Source of the DNA: Acidobacteriota bacterium
GTDB taxonomy: Bacteria; Acidobacteriota; Vicinamibacteria; Vicinamibacterales; 2-12-FULL-66-21
Assembly: GCA_013362195.1 (NCBI GenBank)
Contig: JABFWM010000083.1
Location: 1-5,329 of the forward strand
Direction of reading: 5' to 3'
DNA length: 5,329 bases
The position numbers and the translations under genes were made by a program. This document shows positions 1 through 5,329 of the stretch, one piece after another (position 1 is the first letter of the stretch; each line of letters opens with the position of its first letter). The notes beneath the pieces are model-generated. The model was given only the letters and a program-made list of their open reading frames with translations, searched no databases and was not told the DNA's origin.

Positions 1-197
1 GCATCGAGCCGGCTGAGACGTTCTTTATTAATCGAGGGGCTTCGCCCCTCGAACTCCCCGGCACGCGTCCTCGCGGGGGCCCCGACCCCGCTCCGGCCGC
101 GTGGCTCACTCGCGGTGCTCGTTCGCTGGGCGCTCCCCGGGGTCGATGATGCGATGACCAGCAGGACAAGAAGCGGCAGGGAGGCGATCGTCTTCAT
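1..197 (-). CDS. N-terminus of an exported protein, possibly a beta-lactamase-like serine hydrolase (partial, runs off left edge)
   Basis: Seen: an ATG at 197-195 opens a frame of 65 whole codons with no stop before the window edge. Residues 1-23 form a clear Sec signal peptide: Met-Lys, a hydrophobic core LPLLVLLVIA (residues 7-16), then STPGSA with probable cleavage after Ala23, before Gln24. Residues 25-55 are low complexity, rich in Arg, Gly, Ser, Ala and Pro, and are encoded by a GC-rich palindromic block. Residues 56-65 read INKERLSRLD and the next codon begins GC (Ala). Known: beta-lactamase-related class C serine hydrolases often begin the mature domain with a similar 'ERLxRLDA' helix. 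Inference: the family call rests on this short match alone; the SxxK motif would lie beyond the edge. The start is 9 bp after the DUF1697 stop, so co-transcription is likely. The upstream ATG at 205 reaches a stop after three codons. No strong Shine-Dalgarno is visible. Alternative: a short spurious frame with the hairpin acting as a terminator, which the signal peptide argues against. Confidence 0.62.
   Translation of the reverse strand, partial: MKTIASLPLLVLLVIASSTPGSAQRTSTASEPRGRSGVGAPARTRAGEFEGRSPSINKERLSRLD
31..140. repeat. GC-rich palindromic block inside the exported-protein reading frame; candidate dispersed repeat
   Basis: This block contains a perfect hairpin at 32-52, an 8-bp GGGGCCCC palindrome at 76-83, and two copies of CTCCCCGG (54-61 and 133-140) that bound the stretch between them. 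On the minus strand it encodes residues 20-55 of the exported protein, which look like filler rather than a folded domain. The composition differs from the adjoining signal-peptide codons and from the AT-rich codons that follow (ATT AAT AAA GAA). The style resembles GC-rich intergenic repeats of soil Acidobacteriota as I remember them. Repeat status cannot be shown from one copy, and the boundaries given are approximate. Confidence 0.35.
32..52. other. Perfect 9-bp inverted repeat with 3-nt loop
   Basis: TCGAGGGGC at 32-40 pairs with GCCCCTCGA at 44-52 around a TTC loop (GAA in the minus-strand transcript). In the direction of transcription it is followed by TTAATAAAG, which is A/T-rich but not a U-tract. 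Read alone it could pass for a weak terminator after the DUF1697 gene. It lies within an open reading frame that starts with a signal peptide and continues into plausible protein sequence, so an RNA hairpin within a coding region or a repeat-element signature is the better reading. Confidence 0.75.
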
Positions 198-206
198 CCG
201 CGCATT

Positions 207-755
207 CTAGTCGTCCCCGCCGTATTTCGCGACCAGCCGACGCACCGTGTTGATGTTGCGCAGCGTCGTCGAGACGCCGAGCGCCCGGTCGAGCGGTCCG
301 CCGGCGAGCGCCGACTCGCCGAACGGCACGGTGATGATCCAGTAGAACTCGCGACCGCGCACGCGGATGCCTTCCGTGTCCGTGCGGAGCGCGTTCAGCC
401 TCCGGATGACCGCCGCCGGGGGCGCAGAGTTGAGAAAGCCGACGTGGATCCTGGCGGCGGCAAGGTCGAACTCTGACGGCTTGAATGGTGCGCAGTCCGC
501 AATCGCGCGCAGCTCCGGAATCGATCGCACGAAGGTATCGACGTCGTAGCCGAGCCGCTTCTTCAACTGCGCTTCGAGCTGCTCCTCGAGCGCGCGGTCC
601 GGCTTCGCGGGCGTGTCGAAGATCACGTTGCCGCTCGCGATGAACGTTTCGACCTTCGTCAGGCCGATGGCTTCGAAGTGCTTGCGCAGATCGGCCATCT
701 TGACGACATGGCCGCCGACGTTGATGGCGCGGAGGAAGGCGACGTAGCGCGACAT
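207..755 (-). CDS. DUF1697 family protein
   Basis: This 182-residue protein matches DUF1697 along its full length and has the family's usual size. Visible signatures are the N-terminal strand YVAFLRAINVGG (residues 4-15), TFIASGNVIF (38-46 region), and the C-terminal conserved block LDRALGVSTTLRNINTVRRL (155-174), whose Thr-x-Arg-Asn-x-Asn-Thr pattern is the strongest hallmark. There is no signal peptide or membrane segment, so it should be cytoplasmic. Known: the family is widespread in bacteria, structurally a ferredoxin-like alpha/beta fold, and has no established biochemical function. The ATG at 755-753 is chosen because the conserved N-terminal motif begins two residues later. No clear Shine-Dalgarno precedes it. 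It lies 89 bp downstream of the ABC permease and 9 bp upstream of the exported-protein gene, which suggests a transcript shared with the latter. Nothing in its context suggests a role. Confidence 0.93.
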   Translation of the reverse strand: MSRYVAFLRAINVGGHVVKMADLRKHFEAIGLTKVETFIASGNVIFDTPAKPDRALEEQLEAQLKKRLGYDVDTFVRSIPELRAIADCAPFKPSEFDLAAARIHVGFLNSAPPAAVIRRLNALRTDTEGIRVRGREFYWIITVPFGESALAGGPLDRALGVSTTLRNINTVRRLVAKYGGDD

Positions 756-844
756 TGTGCGCGGCCGGGCTGCAGACCCGCCCTACGTGGAACATCGTAA
801 GGCGGCGTCGGCAGCCTTGGCCGACGTGGTCAGACCCGGCACGC
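756..844. repeat. 89-bp spacer packed with dyads; candidate intergenic palindromic element
   Basis: The spacer holds three overlapping symmetries. A 7-bp inverted repeat, CGTCGGC (806-812) with GCCGACG (820-826), closes a 7-nt loop. CAGACCCG occurs as a direct repeat at 773-780 and 831-838. Around the left copy, 766-780 is a near-palindrome (CGGG-CTGCAG-CCCG type with one mismatch). The 806-826 hairpin sits 19 bases after the ABC permease stop but has no T-tract, so it is at best a weak terminator or a transcript-stabilising structure. I see no convincing promoter or Shine-Dalgarno for the DUF1697 gene here. The dense symmetry suggests a small dispersed repeat, but copy number cannot be judged from one window. 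Confidence 0.4.
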
Positions 845-3319
845 TCATTCGTAGCGCAGCGCGATGATCGGATCGACGCGGCTGGCGCGGCGGGCGGGCA
901 GCCATACCGCGAAGAACGCGACCGCCGCGAGCAGCACCGGCACGCCGCCGAACACGATCGGGTCGCGCGCCGTGACCCCGAACAGGAACGCCGTAATCAC
1001 CCGTGCGAGCGCGAACGCGCCGGCAATGCCGATCACCACGCCAACCAGGGCGAGCAGCATGCCCTGGCGGATGACCATGTGCTTCACCTGCGAGATCTGC
1101 GCGCCGAGGGCGAGGCGGATGCCGATCTCCTGCGTCCGCTGCTCGACCGAGTAGGCCATCAGGCCGTAGATGCCGATCGCCGCGAGCAGCAGCGCGCAGC
1201 CGCCGAACACCGACATCACCCACATGTTGAACCGCTGGCGCGAGACCGATACCGCGACGATCTCGTCCATCGACTGGACGTTCGACACGGGCAGGCCCGT
1301 CGACTGGCGCAGCTGTTCCTGGATCACGCTGCTCAGCGACTGCGGCGGCACCTGGGTGCGGACGATCCACGAAACCGGCGTGAGGCTGACGTTCAGCGCG
1401 TTCGCGGCATCGGGCACCTGCGCCTGCGGAATGAACATCTGCGGCTGCGGATCGCTGTCGAGGCCGTTGCTCTTGATGTTGGCCACGATGCCGACGATCT
1501 GCCGCTCGCCTTCGCCCTCGAACTCGCGCATCACGCCCTTGCCGATCACCAGGCGATCGTTGAGCGGATCGGCCTTCGGCCAGTACTGCTTCGCCATCGC
1601 CTCGTTGATGATCACGACCGGCGTCGACGTGCTCCGGTCGCGCTCGTTGAACGTGCGGCCGCGCCTGACCGGGATCTTGAACACCTCGAAGTAGCCGGGC
1701 GAGATCGTCATCCATCCGCCGCCGCCGTGGTACGGGCCCTGGCTGTCCTTCTCGAGCGGACGGCCGACGATGCGGAAGGGCAGTCCGTAGCCGCCCTGCA
1801 GCGGCACGCAGCACGTCGCGCTGGCTTCGACGACGCCGGGAATCGACTTCAGCTTCTCGACGCCGTTGCGGACGACGGTCTCGACCGCTTCCGCCTTGTC
1901 GTACTGCGCCCCCTTCAGCGACATCTTCATCGTCAGCACGTTGTGGGTGTCGAAGCCGGGGTCGACCCGTCCGAGCGCGACCGCGGTCCGGATCAGGAGC
2001 GCCGATCCGATGAGCAGCACCAGCGCGAGCGCCACTTCGACCACCACCAGCACCGATCGCATCTTGTTCTGACGGAAGCCGGTGCCGGATCGGCCGCTGC
2101 TCTCCTTCAGCGTGGTCGTCAGATCCGCCTTCGAGCTCTGGAGCGCGGGAATCAGGCCGAAGACGATCCCGGTCGCGAGCGATACGGCCAGGGTGAAGGC
2201 CACCACCCGCCAATCGAGGCCGACCAGCGCGCCGTTCTCGCCGACGCGGGGAAGGCCCGCGGTGTTGATGCGGAGCAGGGCGCGAATGCCCGCCCACCCG
2301 AGCAGCAGTCCGAGCACGCCGCCGGTCAGCGACAGCAGCACGCTCTCGGTGAGCAGCTGGCGGACGATCCGGCCGCGCGACCCGCCAATCGCCGCACGAA
2401 TCGCAATCTCGCGGCGGCGGCCGGTCGCGCGCACGAGCAGCAGGTTGGCGACGTTGGCGCACGCAATCAGCAGCACGAACGCGACCGCGCCGAGATACAC
2501 GAAGAGCGACGACTTCACGTCGCTCCGCACGATGACGTTGCGGATCCGCTCGACGCCGAACGATTGCTGCGGCCCGAGCGCCTGCGGAAACTTCGCCCGA
2601 TAGTCCTGCGCCGACGCCTTCATTCGCGCGGCCGCCTGCTCCAGCGTCACGCCCGCCTTCAACCGCCCCATCGCCTGGAAGTAGTGTCCCTGGTCCTTCG
2701 CGTTCGGATCGAACTGGAAGAGCACCCAGACCTGCGGCGTGGGACCGAACTCGCGGAAGTCGAAGGTGTTCAGCACGCCGACGATCGTGTACGGCTCGTT
2801 GCCGAGCGAGATCGGCTTGCCGACGATGTTCGGATCGGCGTTGAAGCGCGTCTCCCACAGCGCGCGCGAGATCACCGTCACGCGCGGCCCCCCCGGCCGA
2901 TCCTCGTCGGCCGTGAAGGTGCGGCCGAGCAGCACCGGCGCGCCAACCAGCTTGAAGAAGTCGGCCGACACACGGCCCGAGCGCAGCTGCTCCGGAAAGC
3001 TGCCGCCGGTGTAGTTCATGACCCCGGTGTTGAAGGCGGCGACGTCCTGCACGATGTCGGTCTGCTGCCGGTAATGCGCGAACTTGGCCGGGGAGGCGGC
3101 CGGCCCGGACCCGCGCGGCGACACGTTCATGAAGACGACGACGCGATCCGGGTCCGGCACCGCGACGGGCTTCAACAGCACGGCATTGACGACGGAGAAG
3201 ATGGCGGTATTGGCGCCGATGCCGAGCGTCAGCGCGGCGAGCGCCGCGAGCGTGAACGCGGGGCTCTGCACGAACATGCGAACGGAGTGCTTGAGGTCTT
3301 TCGCGAACGCTTCAACCAT
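845..3319 (-). CDS. MacB/FtsX-type ABC transporter permease, ADOP (acidobacterial duplicated orphan permease) family
   Basis: This 824-residue inner-membrane protein carries two tandem MacB/FtsX permease units, the layout and length typical of ADOP proteins. Predicted membrane helices lie near residues 21-46, 273-295, 325-348, 371-393, 421-445, 698-721, 749-776 and 788-808. Periplasmic MacB-PCD regions span about 50-265 and 450-690. The ADOP-style N-terminus is DLKHSVRMFVQSPAFTLAAL, followed by TLGIGANTAIFSVVNAVLL (31-49). Each FtsX unit has its cytoplasmic coupling segment (REIAIRAAIGGSRGRIVRQL at 303-322 and QEIGIRLALGA at 730-740). The protein ends in PARRASRVDPIIALRYE, a family signature. 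Known: relatives couple ATP hydrolysis by a separate ATPase to periplasmic conformational change; ADOPs usually lack a linked ATPase. None is in this window, and the substrate is unknown. The ATG at 3319 fits the family N-terminus and has a weak CAGG Shine-Dalgarno at 3331-3328 with 8-nt spacing. The frame is intact and full length. Confidence 0.94.
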   Translation of the reverse strand: MVEAFAKDLKHSVRMFVQSPAFTLAALAALTLGIGANTAIFSVVNAVLLKPVAVPDPDRVVVFMNVSPRGSGPAASPAKFAHYRQQTDIVQDVAAFNTGVMNYTGGSFPEQLRSGRVSADFFKLVGAPVLLGRTFTADEDRPGGPRVTVISRALWETRFNADPNIVGKPISLGNEPYTIVGVLNTFDFREFGPTPQVWVLFQFDPNAKDQGHYFQAMGRLKAGVTLEQAAARMKASAQDYRAKFPQALGPQQSFGVERIRNVIVRSDVKSSLFVYLGAVAFVLLIACANVANLLLVRATGRRREIAIRAAIGGSRGRIVRQLLTESVLLSLTGGVLGLLLGWAGIRALLRINTAGLPRVGENGALVGLDWRVVAFTLAVSLATGIVFGLIPALQSSKADLTTTLKESSGRSGTGFRQNKMRSVLVVVEVALALVLLIGSALLIRTAVALGRVDPGFDTHNVLTMKMSLKGAQYDKAEAVETVVRNGVEKLKSIPGVVEASATCCVPLQGGYGLPFRIVGRPLEKDSQGPYHGGGGWMTISPGYFEVFKIPVRRGRTFNERDRSTSTPVVIINEAMAKQYWPKADPLNDRLVIGKGVMREFEGEGERQIVGIVANIKSNGLDSDPQPQMFIPQAQVPDAANALNVSLTPVSWIVRTQVPPQSLSSVIQEQLRQSTGLPVSNVQSMDEIVAVSVSRQRFNMWVMSVFGGCALLLAAIGIYGLMAYSVEQRTQEIGIRLALGAQISQVKHMVIRQGMLLALVGVVIGIAGAFALARVITAFLFGVTARDPIVFGGVPVLLAAVAFFAVWLPARRASRVDPIIALRYE

Positions 3320-3517
3320 GATGGAGACCTGCGTGCGGTGTTCGTTTACGGGCAGTCCGTGGCCGATGCCGGACAGTGTCGCGGCGCGGGAATCGAGCCG
3401 TTAGACGCGCGCCCGGTCGGTTTTGTTGTGTGTTTCTTTCAGCCGCGACGCCGGCGTCTGCCCGGGTGCCGCGAGTGGTGGGGCGAGGGACTGCGAGGGA
3501 CGTGCCGTTCCCTCAGG
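3320..3517. other. 198-bp spacer between lactate permease and ABC permease
   Basis: No gene is seen here. From the lctP side it holds a terminator-like hairpin (3495-3514) and the direct repeat GCGAGGGAC (3483-3491 and 3493-3501). It also holds an A-rich tract on the transcribed-sense strand (3421-3440, GAAAGAAACACACAACAAAA), the most AT-rich run in the spacer. The last could act as an UP element. The only -10-like hexamer near it is TCTAAC (3405-3400, four of six consensus bases), and no matching -35 lies at the right distance. A promoter for the ABC permease probably lies in this spacer because of its length, but I cannot place it. Confidence 0.5.
3495..3514 (-). terminator. Weak terminator-like hairpin after lactate permease
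   Basis: In the transcript, GAGGGA (3514-3509) pairs with TCCCTC (3500-3495) around an 8-nt loop, beginning 3 bases after the lctP stop codon. A second TCCCTC at 3490-3485 could compete for pairing. There is no T-tract, so it is not a classic intrinsic terminator. It could pause polymerase or protect the 3' end. Confidence 0.25.
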
Positions 3518-5206
<1,689 letters not shown>

Positions 5207-5215
5207 GCGGCGATG

Positions 5216-5245
5216 GTTCTATCCGGTCGGGCGCGATGATGTCAA
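5216..5245 (-). promoter_or_regulatory. Sigma-70-type promoter for lctP, probably giving a leaderless mRNA
   Basis: On the minus strand, an exact TTGACA (5245-5240) is followed after 18 bases by TAGAAC (5221-5216), which matches four of six -10 consensus bases. Only nine bases separate the -10 from the GTG start at 5206, so transcription should begin within about three bases of the start codon. This agrees with the absence of a Shine-Dalgarno. The longer-than-ideal spacer and partial -10 suggest moderate strength or activator help. Confidence 0.6.
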
Positions 5246-5250
5246 ACGGG

Positions 5251-5313
5251 GCGAAGGGCGAAGGGCGAGGGGCGAGGGGCGACGGGCGAGGGGCGACGGG
5301 CGACGGGCGAGGG
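5251..5313. repeat. Tandem heptamer array, nine GCGANGG units, with G-quadruplex potential
   Basis: Nine contiguous 7-bp units read GCGANGG, with the variable fifth base A, A, G, G, C, G, C, C, G in order from 5251. All other positions are invariant. Immediately after comes GGGG, and a further partial unit GCGAAG ends the window at 5324-5329, so the array may continue. On the plus strand the array gives ten runs of three or more G (from 5248 to 5317) separated by 3-4-nt loops, which satisfies the usual G-quadruplex pattern. The array begins within a few bases of the lctP -35 hexamer. Heptameric tandem repeats of this kind are known from intergenic regions in several bacterial groups; their role is mostly unknown. 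Confidence 0.9.
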
Positions 5314-5329
5314 GGGGCGCACGGCGAAG

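Noticed and set aside
32..52. Intrinsic terminator for the DUF1697 gene
   Set aside because: The stem is strong, but there is no U-tract and it lies within an open frame that begins with a signal peptide and continues beyond the hairpin.
106..795. A 229-residue minus-strand frame covering the DUF1697 gene
   Set aside because: It overlaps a clearly recognised DUF1697 gene in another frame, and its start lies inside the repeat-rich spacer. The protein is Arg-rich and without motifs.
783..2858. A 691-residue minus-strand frame overlapping the ABC permease
   Set aside because: It is an out-of-frame shadow of the permease gene, rich in Arg and Ala with no membrane helices or motifs.
3420..3517. 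Small plus-strand gene in the spacer after lctP (frames beginning 3376 and 3423)
   Set aside because: Neither frame has a Shine-Dalgarno or recognisable motif, both run antisense into lctP or the spacer, and the composition is that of shadow frames.
5248..5329. CRISPR array
   Set aside because: The repeats are contiguous 7-bp units with no unique spacers.

Overview
The window is GC-rich bacterial DNA with every recognisable gene on the minus strand. In order of transcription, right to left, they are: a complete L-lactate permease (LctP/LldP family, 5206 to 3518); a complete MacB/FtsX-type ABC permease of the 'acidobacterial duplicated orphan permease' (ADOP) kind (3319 to 845); a complete small DUF1697 protein (755 to 207); and the first 65 codons of an exported protein that runs off the left edge (197 to 1), perhaps a beta-lactamase-like serine hydrolase. 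The ADOP-type permease, the GC content and the style of the intergenic repeats suggest Acidobacteriota, possibly a Vicinamibacteria-like (subgroup 6) lineage. That assignment is an inference, as there is no rRNA or other marker gene here.

Right edge (5207-5329): nine tandem GCGANGG heptamers, whose G-runs could form a G-quadruplex, lie directly against a good promoter for the lactate permease. The -35 is an exact TTGACA and the -10 is TAGAAC. The predicted transcription start falls within a few bases of the GTG start codon, so the permease mRNA is probably leaderless. The 198-bp gap after lctP holds a weak hairpin, a 9-nt direct repeat and an A-rich tract. The 89-bp gap after the ABC permease is packed with inverted and direct repeats and may be a dispersed palindromic element. 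The DUF1697 gene and the exported-protein gene are only 9 bp apart and are probably co-transcribed.

Left edge (1-197): the exported-protein reading frame passes uninterrupted through a GC-rich block that ends in a perfect 9-bp hairpin. The block encodes a low-complexity Arg/Gly/Ser/Pro stretch between the signal peptide and the start of the apparent folded domain. This may be a palindromic repeat inserted in frame in a coding sequence, and it is the most interesting feature of the window.

No shared pathway links the four genes. The permease imports lactate or glycolate, the ADOP protein is an inner-membrane permease with no ATPase beside it, and the function of DUF1697 is unknown. I found no defence system, phage, CRISPR array, tRNA, rRNA or insertion sequence. 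A 1494-codon plus-strand reading frame (755-5239) is a codon-usage shadow of the two large genes.
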